A stretch of DNA of 64,000 nucleotides from Gracilibacillus lacisalsi DSM 19029 (GTDB lineage: Bacteria; Bacillota; Bacilli; Bacillales; Amphibacillaceae): the NCBI RefSeq assembly GCF_000377765.1, contig NZ_KB898671.1:1-64000 (forward strand), read 5' to 3'. Shown in pieces: positions 8,745 through 16,831 of the stretch. Under the pieces are notes generated by a model that was given only the letters and a program-made list of their open reading frames with translations, made no database searches and was not told the DNA's origin. Each line of letters starts with the position of its first letter. The first letter of the stretch is position 1. The translations under genes and the position numbers were made by a program.

Positions 8745-8930
8745 TAGGGCAAGAATTGTTGGACCTGCCCTAGCTGAGACTAATTACGGAGACTCCAGCG
8801 GGAATAGCGCGAGCCTAAAACCCACTTTGCAAAGTTAGTTGAGACCTTGCCCCCGGAAATCGAAGTAATTAGTCGGAGCGTTGCCAACATCATTTCAAAA
8901 TAACTACTTCGTTTAACACGGTCACTTACA
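8745..8930. repeat. Large imperfect inverted repeat of the Bacillaceae GGAGACTCC-GCGGGAA type
   Basis: CTAATTACGGAGACTCCAGCGGGAATAGCGCGAGCC on one side faces CCCCCGGAAATCGAAGTAATTAG on the other, with TTGTTGG / GCCAAC at the outside. The CGGAGACTCC-GCGGGAATAGC block is a well-known intergenic repeat type in Bacillaceae. It lies between the HesB-like gene and the esterase and should fold strongly if transcribed. Confidence 0.55.
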
Positions 8931-9181
8931 TCATATTTCCATCTATACTTTTATAATATTTTTATTAGAGAATGGCATATTACTTAACTCTACAGTCCCT
9001 ATCTTCTCAAGTATAAGAAGTATATTATTTTTTCTTAGAGAGATACAGCTTTATTCCGAATGAATTTAAGAAGTTATGAATTGAAATAGAAAGGGAAAAA
9101 TGATTACAGTATCGGGGAAACATTACGTAAAAATCAAATGGACACTTAAAAGCTGTATTTCTGGAGTCAGGAGGTTAACTG

Positions 9182-10579
9182 TTGTTGAAAAGTCAGGTCT
9201 GGTTATCATACATGGGCGCTTTTGCTCTTTGTATATTAACCATATTGAATTTATTTTTAATAAACGCTCAAACATATATAGGAATTACTTTAATCCTACT
9301 CTATCTGTTAGTGCTCGTCAGTCTTGGAGTTCATTATAAAAAGCACCGTCTTAAAGTGAATCCATATACGAAGTTATTGTTGATACTTGCTATTTTCGCC
9401 ATCATTAGTGAATTAATTTGGGTAAGAGATCAAATTTATGGCTTTGCTATCCTTAGTAATTTATTACACTTAATAACATTTCTTTTCATGTTTGCTTTTG
9501 GTTTGAAATCTTCATTTTATCTAAAACCTTTCAAATTTCGGTCAATACTTGGCAAATGGAAGATGATTCTAGTTACACTAATTACTACTTTAGCAACAGT
9601 ATTAGTGGTGGTTATGCTCATTAATCAAATTAGCCCACGCCCACTTGTCTCAATCTTACAAGCAAGTAAGGGCATAACAAACTCATATAACGCCGAGGAA
9701 TCAAAAGAAAATGTCTTAGACGATGGAAATATCTACATCAATGATATTCTCTATGATGATAATTATCCCAATAGTTATTTAGATATTTATCAAACCGTTC
9801 ATAATCCTGATACAGCGCCGACTTTTATTCTTATTCATGGTGGTGGCTATATTTGGGGTGATAAAACTGGAGACGGTCAGAACGGAGATGATTCAGGAAT
9901 GATAGCCTATATACAGCAAGTTTTAGACAGAGGATATAATGTTATTGCACTGAATTACACCTTTGCGCCAGAATATAATTATCCGATACCTTTGAAGCAA
10001 GTCTCTGCAGCAGTGTCATTTCTAAAACAAAATGTTGAAACGTATGATTTGAACATGAATAATATTGTAATCGCGGGACAAAGTGCGGGGGCTCAAATAG
10101 CTGGCCAATTTGTTAATATCCAGATAGATCCCACTTATGCTGATGAGATGGAGATACAACCAGTTTTAAGCGCCTCAGATATTAAGGCTGTAGTATTCAA
10201 CTCCGGTTTATATGACCCTTCCCGATTTGATGAGACGGATAGTGTCATATCTGATTATAGGTTTAACACAATGGGACGAGCGTACTTTAATGTGAATACT
10301 TTGGAAGGTAATAAGGACGTAGAACAATCCAATGTCATTAAGCATGTTACCAAGGATTTTCCGCCTACCTTTATGTCTGATGGAAATACAAAAACTTTTA
10401 ACAATCAAGCGAAGGATTTAAAAGCTAAATTTACAACACTAGGAGTTAAGCATCAATTAAATATCTATAGTAAACATGTTATGGAGCTTCCCCATGGATT
10501 CGAAAAAAAGCGTAACAAATATGCAAAAGAAAATCTTAACATGCAAATGGACTTTGTAGATGCTGTATTTAAGCAGTAA
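9182..10579 (+). CDS. Membrane-anchored alpha/beta hydrolase (BD-FAE/carboxylesterase-like)
   Basis: The protein has about five N-terminal membrane spans (near residues 5-26, 31-51, 62-80, 88-108 and 126-148), followed by an extracytoplasmic or membrane-surface hydrolase domain. The hydrolase has the oxyanion motif HGGG (His219), the nucleophile elbow GQSAGA (Ser301) and a C-terminal His438 in LPHGFE. A family Asp near VFNSGLYD or after NPDT would complete the triad. The start is TTG 9182 with AGGAGG (9169-9174) at 7 bases; no ATG in this frame fits. It is a single-gene unit. Lipid, sterol-like or acylated-polysaccharide esters are possible substrates, but this is not determinable. Confidence 0.82.
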   Translation: MLKSQVWLSYMGAFALCILTILNLFLINAQTYIGITLILLYLLVLVSLGVHYKKHRLKVNPYTKLLLILAIFAIISELIWVRDQIYGFAILSNLLHLITFLFMFAFGLKSSFYLKPFKFRSILGKWKMILVTLITTLATVLVVVMLINQISPRPLVSILQASKGITNSYNAEESKENVLDDGNIYINDILYDDNYPNSYLDIYQTVHNPDTAPTFILIHGGGYIWGDKTGDGQNGDDSGMIAYIQQVLDRGYNVIALNYTFAPEYNYPIPLKQVSAAVSFLKQNVETYDLNMNNIVIAGQSAGAQIAGQFVNIQIDPTYADEMEIQPVLSASDIKAVVFNSGLYDPSRFDETDSVISDYRFNTMGRAYFNVNTLEGNKDVEQSNVIKHVTKDFPPTFMSDGNTKTFNNQAKDLKAKFTTLGVKHQLNIYSKHVMELPHGFEKKRNKYAKENLNMQMDFVDAVFKQ

Positions 10580-10663
10580 AGAACAATGAAAGTTCACAAT
10601 ATATTCCACACAACAGTCCATGTTTATTGCTGTTGCTATTGCCAAGAAAATGATAAAGACCAG

Positions 10664-10692
10664 TTGTTAAAAATCCTGCGATCAAGTATAAT
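10664..10692 (+). promoter_or_regulatory. Sigma-A promoter of the antisense (antitoxin) RNA
   Basis: TTGTTA (10664-10669), exactly 17 bases, TATAAT (10687-10692): a near-consensus promoter pointing into the 3' end of the convergent toxin gene. Transcription should start near 10699. Confidence 0.65.
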
Positions 10693-10698
10693 ATAACT

Positions 10699-10839
10699 AG
10701 AAAAGACATAACATATTAAAAACCGCAGACGCTTCAACGTCTACGGTTAGTGCATAGCCCTTTAAGGGGGCGACTCACATTAGTGAAGAAAATAACCACC
10801 ACTATTTGCTTGTCAGGCTATGGGGTGGTTATTTCTTTT
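10699..10839 (+). ncRNA. Putative antisense antitoxin RNA of a type I toxin system
   Basis: Downstream of a strong promoter there is no reading frame. Instead there is a hairpin AACCGCAGACG/CGTCTACGGTT (10721-10748), then a small AGCCC-TTTAA-GGGGGC element, and a terminator hairpin ending near 10839. The RNA of about 140 nt would overlap the last part of the toxin mRNA by about 50 nt at the shared terminator. That is the layout of txpA/RatA and bsrG/SR4 in B. subtilis, where the antisense RNA blocks translation and promotes decay of the toxin mRNA. Function here is inferred from layout. Confidence 0.55.
10788..10839. terminator. Bidirectional terminator shared by toxin and antisense RNA
   Basis: AAATAACCACC (10790-10800) pairs perfectly with GGTGGTTATTT (10824-10834). 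T-rich sequence follows on both strands (TTTCTTTT on +, ATTTTCTTC on -). The toxin stop codon (complement 10829-10831) sits inside the stem. Confidence 0.7.
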
Positions 10840-10915
10840 GATGAAAAGACAGCAGCGCAATAATCAACATAGCGAACGCTATCATCAGTGTTAATGTTTC
10901 AAAAACACTCATCAT
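10829..10915 (-). CDS. Small hydrophobic holin-like type I toxin (28 aa)
   Basis: A 28-residue peptide, MMSVFETLTLMIAFAMLIIALL then SFHQKK, is encoded from ATG 10915 (or ATG 10912). It is one membrane helix (about residues 7-23) with a short basic tail, the pattern of the Firmicute 'putative holin-like toxin' family (Hol_Tox; MSVFETLTLMI is typical). GGGGGTGGTG lies about 6 bases upstream. On the minus strand an extended -10 TGCTATAAT (TATAAT at 11001-11006) would start an mRNA near 10994 with a leader of about 79 nt. The gene is below usual length cut-offs. The convergent antisense RNA strongly supports a type I toxin rather than a phage holin. Confidence 0.7.
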   Translation of the reverse strand: MMSVFETLTLMIAFAMLIIALLSFHQKK

Positions 10916-11000
10916 CAAGGCACCACCCCCCTTCTCTAAGAATGAAAAACAAAAAGGGAGTGAGCCACCACCCATAAAAAGCCTTATGCACCTATGCTCC

Positions 11001-11009
11001 ATTATAGCA
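11001..11009 (-). promoter_or_regulatory. Extended -10 promoter of the toxin mRNA
   Basis: On the minus strand TGCTATAAT forms an extended -10 with a perfect hexamer; no good -35 is seen 17 bases upstream. The long leader (about 79 nt) before the toxin start is typical of type I toxins, which often hide their ribosome binding site in structure. Confidence 0.5.
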
Positions 11010-11015
11010 TGTATG

Positions 11016-11326
11016 AAATTTTAATAGTGTTTTTCGACATTTTTTAACAGTCCTTTTTTTACATAATGCTTGGTAAGCTTTTCATACGATAGAACAACTC
11101 TATCAAATGAATAAGCTCAATATAACCCCTCCACTTGCGGCTTTCCACCTTCTATATTCCGACTTTTTCTTGTCGTTTTGTAGTGTCTCAGACACCCACT
11201 TTGCACGAAAATAAAAAAGCTTTATGCACTCCGGTTAATCCCATCTTACTTGCTTTAAACAAATCGCATCTTGATTAAGAATATCCATATACCTACTTTT
11301 TACTCGCGACAATGTACATAAAATTT
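11016..11326. other. Intergenic stretch with no recognised gene
   Basis: Between the toxin promoter and the phosphoesterase operon I see no convincing frame. A segment at about 11126-11215 (CCACTTGCGGCTTTCCACC and CACTTTGCACG) has the flavour of the dispersed repeats at 8.6 kb but is too degraded to assign. Confidence 0.4.
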
Positions 11327-11354
11327 CTTACAATCATTTAATAGTCTATTAATT
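11327..11354 (+). promoter_or_regulatory. Putative PhoP box
   Basis: Three hexamers resembling TT(A/T/C)ACA, namely CTTACA (11327-11332), TTAATA (11338-11343) and TTAATT (11349-11354), are separated by exactly 5 bases each, the 11-bp period of B. subtilis PhoP-P binding sites. A perfect -10 TATAAT follows at 11375-11380, so the boxes cover the -35 region. Both downstream genes are secreted phosphoesterases, typical Pho regulon members. The third hexamer is a poor match. Confidence 0.45.
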
Positions 11355-11413
11355 AGCGCTTCATATTCTCTATTTATAATAGAGTTATCAAATTAAAAGG
11401 AGTGGTAATTGAT

Positions 11414-12268
11414 ATGAAGCGTTTCTTATCTATTTTCTTTATCACGAGTATTCTAATGACTAGTTTCGCAGTTCCAGCATTTGCGAATGAGAAGGAACTC
11501 TCCATCTCCAAACAAGACCAACAAAAGATGATTAATGTCGCTCACCGCGGAGCATCTGCACATGCACCGGAGAACACGATGGCCGCATTTCATAAAGGTG
11601 TGGAAATGAAGTCAGATTACATTGAAATTGATGTACAAATGACGGCAGATGAAGAATTAGTAATTATTCATGATACTACAGTAAACCGCACAACAAATGG
11701 TACTGGCGCTGTTGGTGATCTGACATTAGAAGAAATTCGTGCGTTAGATGCTGGTAGTTGGTTCAGTGAAGAATTTGCTGGCGAAAAAATCCCTACATTT
11801 GAAGAAGTACTAGATGCCTTTCGTGGAAAAGTAGGTATTTTAATTGAATTAAAGTCTCCTGAGCTTTATCCAGGTATGGAGGAGAAAGTTGCAGATGCTT
11901 TAAAGGAACGCAATATGGATCATGCCAAAAATAAAAAAATCATTATTCAATCTTTTAATCACGGATCGATGGAACTATCTAAAGAGCTTTTACCAGAAAT
12001 TCCTCACGGTGTTTTAGCAGGTCTCAGTTGGGCAGGTGTGACCGATGAACAATTAGAAGCGTTCACTACATATGCAGATTACTTCAATCCTAATCAGAAC
12101 ATTGTAACACCAACGTTAGTTGATCGCGTTCATGAAACAGGAATGCAGATTATGCCCTATACCTCCAGATCACAAGAACAAGCTGACCGTCTGTTTAATT
12201 TAGGTGTAGATGGAATTATCACTGATTATCCAGAGCATGTGTATCATCATCCGGTTAAAAATAACTAA
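11414..12268 (+). CDS. Secreted glycerophosphodiester phosphodiesterase (GlpQ-like)
   Basis: Hydrolyses glycerophosphodiesters to sn-glycerol-3-phosphate and an alcohol, outside the membrane. The start at ATG 11414 follows AAAAGGAGTGG; the GTG at 11402 overlaps that site. Residues 1-28 (MKRFLSIFFITSILMTSFAV, then PAFA-NE) form a Sec signal peptide. The GDPD domain has HRGASAHAPENT with catalytic His44, the EIDVQMTADEELVIIHD metal/catalytic segment with the second His, and a closing GVDGIITDYPEH. Length (284 aa) is normal. It lies 22 bases upstream of the second phosphoesterase and behind a PhoP-box-like site, so phosphate scavenging is the likely role. Confidence 0.9.
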   Translation: MKRFLSIFFITSILMTSFAVPAFANEKELSISKQDQQKMINVAHRGASAHAPENTMAAFHKGVEMKSDYIEIDVQMTADEELVIIHDTTVNRTTNGTGAVGDLTLEEIRALDAGSWFSEEFAGEKIPTFEEVLDAFRGKVGILIELKSPELYPGMEEKVADALKERNMDHAKNKKIIIQSFNHGSMELSKELLPEIPHGVLAGLSWAGVTDEQLEAFTTYADYFNPNQNIVTPTLVDRVHETGMQIMPYTSRSQEQADRLFNLGVDGIITDYPEHVYHHPVKNN

Positions 12269-12290
12269 TAGAAAAGCGAAAGGAGAATGA

Positions 12291-13232
12291 ATGATGTTTC
12301 ATCCCCAAAAAGAACTTTTCAGTAAATTTATTGGTTTAGTAGCCACTCTTGGACTTGCAGTGACACTTTTTAGTACCTTTCTAACAACATCCATATATGC
12401 TAAAGGGGCAGAACAACCAAAATTAGAATTTGGGGTTGTCCCGGATGTTCAGTATTGTGATTGTGAAATTAATGGCACTCGCTATTATCGCAATTCTGTA
12501 TCAAAACTGATTGACGCATCCCAAGTATTAAATCAAGAGAATGTCGACTTTACTGTACAGCTTGGCGATTTAATTGACCGAGATCTACAAAGTTTCTCTA
12601 CCATTCTACCAATCTTTAATATGATAGAAGGCCCCAAATATCATGTCCTCGGCAATCACGATTTTGCTGTGAAAACGGACGAAGTAATTGATATTCTTGG
12701 GATGGAAAACCAATATTATGATTTTAAATACAAGAATTGGCGCTTTGTTGTCCTAGACACAAATGACCTTAGTTTCTATGCAAACCCAGAAGGCTCTGAA
12801 AAATACGAAGAAGCCGAGGCAATGTATAATCAATTAGTAGAAAATGGGGCCATCCAAGCACAAACATACAACGGTGGCATAAGTGCTGAACAGTTAGCTT
12901 GGCTTCAGGATGTACTAGATAAAGCGGCAAAACGAAATGAAAAAGTGGTTGTTTTTGGGCACATGCCAGTCTACCCGGAAAATCACCACAATGTTTGGAA
13001 TGCAGAAGAAGTGACTGAAGTACTTGAGGCTAATGGCAATGTCGTAGCCTATTTCAACGGACACAACCACGCTGGAAACTACGGTCTACAAAATGGCACT
13101 CACTACGTCAATCTTGAAGGAATGGTAGAAACTAAGGATACTACTGCCTACTCTATCATTCGCATCTATAAAGATCGCTTAGAAATTGATGGCTATGGCC
13201 GTCAAGAAGATCTTGTTTTGGAAATTCAATAA
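12291..13232 (+). CDS. Secreted metallophosphoesterase, ADP-ribose/CDP-alcohol diphosphatase-like
   Basis: Calcineurin-like phosphoesterase of 313 aa. The dimetal motifs are FGVVPDVQYCDC (Asp plus Gln instead of the usual GDxH), QLGDLIDR, VLGNHDF, VVFGHMPVYP and FNGHNHAG. The DVQY start together with YYDFKYKNWRFVVLDTND and GGISAEQLAWL resembles the Mn-dependent ADP-ribose/CDP-alcohol diphosphatase branch. Unlike typical members it has an N-terminal export signal (hydrophobic residues about 12-35, possible cleavage after IYA). It follows the GDPD gene by 22 bases with AAAGGAG before the ATG. Cleaving extracellular CDP-glycerol or CDP-choline-type diphosphates for phosphate is plausible but inferred. 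Confidence 0.8.
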   Translation: MMFHPQKELFSKFIGLVATLGLAVTLFSTFLTTSIYAKGAEQPKLEFGVVPDVQYCDCEINGTRYYRNSVSKLIDASQVLNQENVDFTVQLGDLIDRDLQSFSTILPIFNMIEGPKYHVLGNHDFAVKTDEVIDILGMENQYYDFKYKNWRFVVLDTNDLSFYANPEGSEKYEEAEAMYNQLVENGAIQAQTYNGGISAEQLAWLQDVLDKAAKRNEKVVVFGHMPVYPENHHNVWNAEEVTEVLEANGNVVAYFNGHNHAGNYGLQNGTHYVNLEGMVETKDTTAYSIIRIYKDRLEIDGYGRQEDLVLEIQ

Positions 13233-13236
13233 AGAT

Positions 13237-13274
13237 AAAGAGAGGTAAGGGAAAAACCCCTTTACCTCTCTTTA
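13237..13274 (+). terminator. Intrinsic terminator of the phosphoesterase operon
   Basis: AAAGAGAGGTAAGGG pairs with CCCTTTACCTCTCTTT across a short A-rich loop; the tail is only TTTAGTTT. Confidence 0.75.
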
Positions 13275-13303
13275 GTTTGAATTAAGTCTGATTTTTCATA
13301 ACA

Positions 13304-13849
13304 TTATTCGTTATAATATTTTTCACATAATAAAAAGTGGTGTTTCTCATGTATACCAAGGAGATCAATACTTTGGATTAAATTGGGATTATTTGCGAGT
13401 GGATCTGGGAAGCGTATATGGCCTGCAACATCATCTGTAATATTTAAAACTATCTTTTCTAGTTGCTTTGTCTCATTATCGAGTTGTTCTATCAGCCATT
13501 GAAAATCAACATCATATTCTATATCTTTTGGTGGGACTAAAAGGAAAGGAGCTTTCATCGGCTTTTTATTTTTTTGTTTATATGCTGCATATACATCTGT
13601 ACTATGTACTTTATATGGTTTGTTTTTTCTTAATGTAGCGATAGGCAGAGATAAGGGAACATAACCTTTACTTAGCCTTCGAAACCATTTCATCATCAAG
13701 TATAGGTGATAATAGGTTTCTCCCCATGACCACTTATCTTGATGCGGCCTCTTCCATTCCTGATTTCGAAAAACAACTAATTCTTCCTTTATTTCTTCTC
13801 TTTGCTTGTATATCTTTTGAAAGTGATTCTTCATATGTAGGCTTTTCAA
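13304..13849 (-). CDS. DinB-like (YfiT/DinB superfamily) protein
   Basis: 181-residue four-helix-bundle-type protein. The start is taken as TTG 13849 because GGGAGG lies 10 bases upstream. The longer frame to 13957 overlaps the upstream gene, and the ATG at 13834 has no ribosome binding site. Family marks are WSWGETYYHLYLMMKWF (His of the first metal position) and the C-terminal GIHEKHHFLLCEKYY with the paired His residues. DinB-like proteins bind a divalent metal and include thiol-S-transferases; no substrate can be named. It sits 25 bases downstream of the YdeI-like gene, probably in the same operon. Confidence 0.72.
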   Translation of the reverse strand: MKSLHMKNHFQKIYKQREEIKEELVVFRNQEWKRPHQDKWSWGETYYHLYLMMKWFRRLSKGYVPLSLPIATLRKNKPYKVHSTDVYAAYKQKNKKPMKAPFLLVPPKDIEYDVDFQWLIEQLDNETKQLEKIVLNITDDVAGHIRFPDPLANNPNLIQSIDLLGIHEKHHFLLCEKYYNE

Positions 13850-13874
13850 GATATTTTGCCCTCCCAGTCCAAAT

Positions 13875-14525
13875 CTATTTCTTCTTTTGACGAAATAAGT
13901 CCACTGATTTATACCCTTGAGATAAAATATCAACCATTTGTGCATGACGTTTTTCACGTGTTTTTTGCTGTTTAGCAGAAAAAATATAACGTGCCCAATC
14001 TCTTTGATAACCTGGCGTTAAATCTTGATAGAATTTAAGTTCATTAGGATAATTACCTAAAATTTCCTCAACATCTTTTACGTTATCCTCATAATCAGCT
14101 ACCGACTGACTGGCTTTTGATGACTTATTCGTTTTCTTTTTTTCGCGTTTGATACCGACAACCGTAAATACATCATCCATACTTACCATGCGTGAAAATT
14201 TCACATCACTATTTTCGACGTATCCATCTTCTCCAACTTTTAATGATGGAAAGATATCATCTCTGTGAATATATGTATCATACCGTTTGTTCCCTTTCTT
14301 CGGATAGGCAAAAAATAAGTATCCTTTTTCAACTAAGGCTTCCTCTTTGATTATTCGTTGAGTATGGCTTATCATTTCATCAATTGTCTCTACAAAAATG
14401 AAAATAGCGTCATGGTCTCCTGTTAATTCTGTTTGATAATCATCAAATAAATCATAATCACTCGGTTGATTAAGCACAGCGATATTTTTATATTTAGTAA
14501 GATTTAGTTTATTGATAATAGTCAT
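13875..14525 (-). CDS. YdeI/OmpD-associated-like protein
   Basis: 216-residue cytosolic protein. ATG 14525 follows AAGGAG at 6 bases; an earlier in-frame ATG at 14546 lacks a site. The N-terminal 100 residues carry an alpha/beta fold with FFAYPKKGNKRYDTYIHRDDIFP. The C-terminal part (GNYPNELKFYQDLTPGYQRDWARYIFSAKQQKTREKR) matches the YdeI 'bacteriocin-protection' / YdhG tail helix pair. Function unknown. It leads a two-gene unit with the DinB-like gene. Confidence 0.7.
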   Translation of the reverse strand: MTIINKLNLTKYKNIAVLNQPSDYDLFDDYQTELTGDHDAIFIFVETIDEMISHTQRIIKEEALVEKGYLFFAYPKKGNKRYDTYIHRDDIFPSLKVGEDGYVENSDVKFSRMVSMDDVFTVVGIKREKKKTNKSSKASQSVADYEDNVKDVEEILGNYPNELKFYQDLTPGYQRDWARYIFSAKQQKTREKRHAQMVDILSQGYKSVDLFRQKKK

Positions 14526-14852
14526 CGTATTCTCCTTTTTATCCAAATTTTTTGCCCATGACTTTTAGGAACTAGCCGTTATTTTTATTTTACCATATCC
14601 TAACATTTATGTTACGTACCCAAATTATTATTTTTTGACACAATATACTAATTAATTAGAAACAAGTGGTTAAAAAGGTATAATTTCGTTTCACACTGGA
14701 AAAAATGATAGTATCGTAATTTTTGAGTTTGACCTGTGCATACATATATCTATTATTTTCGTTATGGAAATTCTCCTAATTGGCAATTTTTCTACGAAAA
14801 GATAATGTCTATGAAAATTATTAAACTATATAAGGGCGAGAGTGGTGTGATA

Positions 14853-15578
14853 ATGCTTGAATTTCTGCATGATATATCCTTAGTTCTTGGAAGAGTCATT
14901 ACTATTTTACCTTTGCTATTGTTTATAACTTTATTTATGGGGAAACGAGCAATTGGAGAATTACCGGTATTCGATTTTCTAATTATCGTCATATTGGGGG
15001 CTATTGCTGGAGCTGATATCGCTGATCCGAATATTAAACACTTTCCAACTGCAATAGCAATAATTGGAGTCGGAGTTCTCCAAAGAGTTGTTGCAAAATG
15101 GAAAATTTCTAATCGAAAAATAGGTAGATGGTTAACATTTGAACCAACTATCATTATTCAAGATGGGAAATTTCTCGATAACAACCTTAAAAAAATTCGT
15201 TACTCTATTGATAATATACTGCAAATGCTTAGAGAAAAAAATGTTTTTGATATAAAGGAAGTTGAAACAGCCATTATCGAAGCAAATGGAGCTTTGAGCG
15301 TATTAAAAAAGCCTCAAAAAAATACCGTTACGCTAGAAGATATGAATATATATGATACAAAATCAAAAATTGCATTTGCTGTCATCGTCGAAGGTACGCT
15401 GTACACCAATGTGTTAAAGGAATTTAATCTTGATGAGAAGTGGTTAGATCAGCAGTTATACCAGTTAGGAATTAAGGATATAGAAGAAGTTTTTTTTGCT
15501 TCCATCAATCAAAATCATGAGTTACATATTTCTTTATACGATGAAAAGAATGTAAAGATTCCACCGATTAGACACTAG
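14853..15578 (+). CDS. DUF421 family membrane protein (YetF-like)
   Basis: 241-residue protein starting MLEFLHDISLVLGRVITILPL at ATG 14853; GAGAGTGGTG lies about 5 bases before it. Upstream in-frame ATGs exist (from 14736) but would add an unlikely polar extension. Three N-terminal membrane spans (about residues 8-28, 38-56 and 62-80) include the family motif MGKRAIGELPVFDFLIIVILGAIAG. They are followed by the cytosolic YetF domain with the IIQDGKFLDNNLKKIRYSIDNILQMLREKNVFDIKEVETAI pattern. YetF-type proteins are widespread in spore formers; their role is unclear, with links to spore membrane proteins known in the family. Confidence 0.85.
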   Translation: MLEFLHDISLVLGRVITILPLLLFITLFMGKRAIGELPVFDFLIIVILGAIAGADIADPNIKHFPTAIAIIGVGVLQRVVAKWKISNRKIGRWLTFEPTIIIQDGKFLDNNLKKIRYSIDNILQMLREKNVFDIKEVETAIIEANGALSVLKKPQKNTVTLEDMNIYDTKSKIAFAVIVEGTLYTNVLKEFNLDEKWLDQQLYQLGIKDIEEVFFASINQNHELHISLYDEKNVKIPPIRH

Positions 15579-15640
15579 ACGCTTTTTAAACAACCTACAA
15601 GAAATGACTTGGTTTCTGTTCGTTTGGAGCTAGACATATA

Positions 15641-15698
15641 AAAACTGTCTCAAAAGTTAGCTCAGTGTAGTTTATGAAACTAACATGATGAGACAGCT
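15641..15698 (-). terminator. Terminator of the intracellular subtilisin gene
   Basis: On the minus strand GCTGTCTCA pairs with TGAGACAGT followed by TTTTTAT, with a long AT-rich loop that contains a second small hairpin (AGTTTC/GAAACT). It may also serve the convergent YetF-like gene. Confidence 0.7.
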
Positions 15699-15706
15699 CC
15701 TTCTAT

Positions 15707-16735
15707 TTAAACTTCAGCATCTGAGATAACAAAGCCACTCCCTGCAATTTTATTACCTTTTACCGATGTTTGTTCCTCTTTTTGCTGCTCTGACTTCAAG
15801 ATATTTAATGAATCATTACTTAAAGTAATCAATCCATTCCCTTCCACTCTTTTACTATGCCCTAATGGGAAGGTGGATTTTATAAGTTGAGCATACAGTT
15901 CTGGTTCCGTTAATGTTCTGCCCAATTCTTGTTCCATTTGTTCAATTAGAATCGCTGCCGCTCCGGAAACATGTGGGGTTGCCATCGACGTTCCCGACAG
16001 CTTCGCATATTTTCCATGCAAATAGGTAGACATTACATCAACACCAGGTGCCACTAGATCGATCTCACTATTAGTATTCGTAAATTCAGCCATATTCCCC
16101 TGATTATCTACAGCTCCTACTTGGACTACTTCTTTATAAAAACCGGGATAAATTCGTTCTGTTGTTCGTGCATTTCCATCGCCTTCATTTCCAGCAGCAC
16201 AAACAACTAAAATATCATTAGCGACAGCTCTTCGAATCACTTGATGAAGCCCTGGTACATCCCATTTGGCGCCAAAGGACATGGAAATTACTCGCACTTT
16301 TTCCCCATTTTTCCCACGCCATTTTATAGCATGTTGGATCGCCTGTATAATGCCATTAAAGTCTCCAGAACCTTTGCCATCAAATGCTTTTAATATTAAT
16401 AATTTTGCTTCAGGAGCTACTCCGACTACACCTCGACCATTGAGTACAGCCGCAATCGTTCCAGCAACATGTGTGCCATGTCCGTTTAGATCGGAAAAAT
16501 TGCGTGGATTGCTATTATTTTCAGTAGTAAAATTTCTCCCATCAATGATTCGGTTGCTTAAATCAGGATGATGTCGATCACACCCTGTATCAATTACAGC
16601 AACTACAACGTCGCTTCCTTTATACCCTTCTTCCCACTTTTTAGGTGCCTGCATCATTTCGACACCAGCAGGAATTTCACTCGTGTCGTCAATCTGTTGT
16701 TCCATTTTATATGGAATTAAACGTACTCGCGCCAT
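15707..16735 (-). CDS. Intracellular subtilisin-type serine protease (ISP)
   Basis: S8 family protease acting in the cytoplasm; there is no signal peptide. The start at ATG 16735 has AAGGAGG a few bases upstream (the frame also extends to 16759). The N-terminus MARVRLIPYKMEQQ carries the LIPYK motif, the inhibitory propeptide mark of Bacillus ISPs. The triad is Asp49 (VIDTGCD), His86 (NGHGTHVAG) and Ser250 (GTSMATPH), and the oxyanion Asn is in CAAGNEGDG. Length 342 aa is slightly longer than B. subtilis IspA because of a C-terminal tail (KSEQQKEEQTSVKGNK, then IAGSGFVISDAEV). Known ISPs are activated by propeptide removal late in growth and degrade cellular proteins. Confidence 0.92.
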   Translation of the reverse strand: MARVRLIPYKMEQQIDDTSEIPAGVEMMQAPKKWEEGYKGSDVVVAVIDTGCDRHHPDLSNRIIDGRNFTTENNSNPRNFSDLNGHGTHVAGTIAAVLNGRGVVGVAPEAKLLILKAFDGKGSGDFNGIIQAIQHAIKWRGKNGEKVRVISMSFGAKWDVPGLHQVIRRAVANDILVVCAAGNEGDGNARTTERIYPGFYKEVVQVGAVDNQGNMAEFTNTNSEIDLVAPGVDVMSTYLHGKYAKLSGTSMATPHVSGAAAILIEQMEQELGRTLTEPELYAQLIKSTFPLGHSKRVEGNGLITLSNDSLNILKSEQQKEEQTSVKGNKIAGSGFVISDAEV

Positions 16736-16831
16736 TGTTCTCCTCCTTGCAACATACATTTATTACTAGTTAATTCAACAAGAAGGAAAAGTGTACTAGA
16801 CGTATATCATGTTCGTTTAGGTTATCTTAAA

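Noticed and set aside
9100-9339. 79-codon plus-strand frame overlapping the hydrolase start
   Set aside because: It runs in another frame across the strong AGGAGG/TTG start of the hydrolase, and the product has no sensible composition; the membrane protein frame is far more convincing.
10829-10915. The 28-aa peptide as a phage holin
   Set aside because: No phage genes are nearby, and the convergent antisense RNA layout fits a chromosomal type I toxin better.
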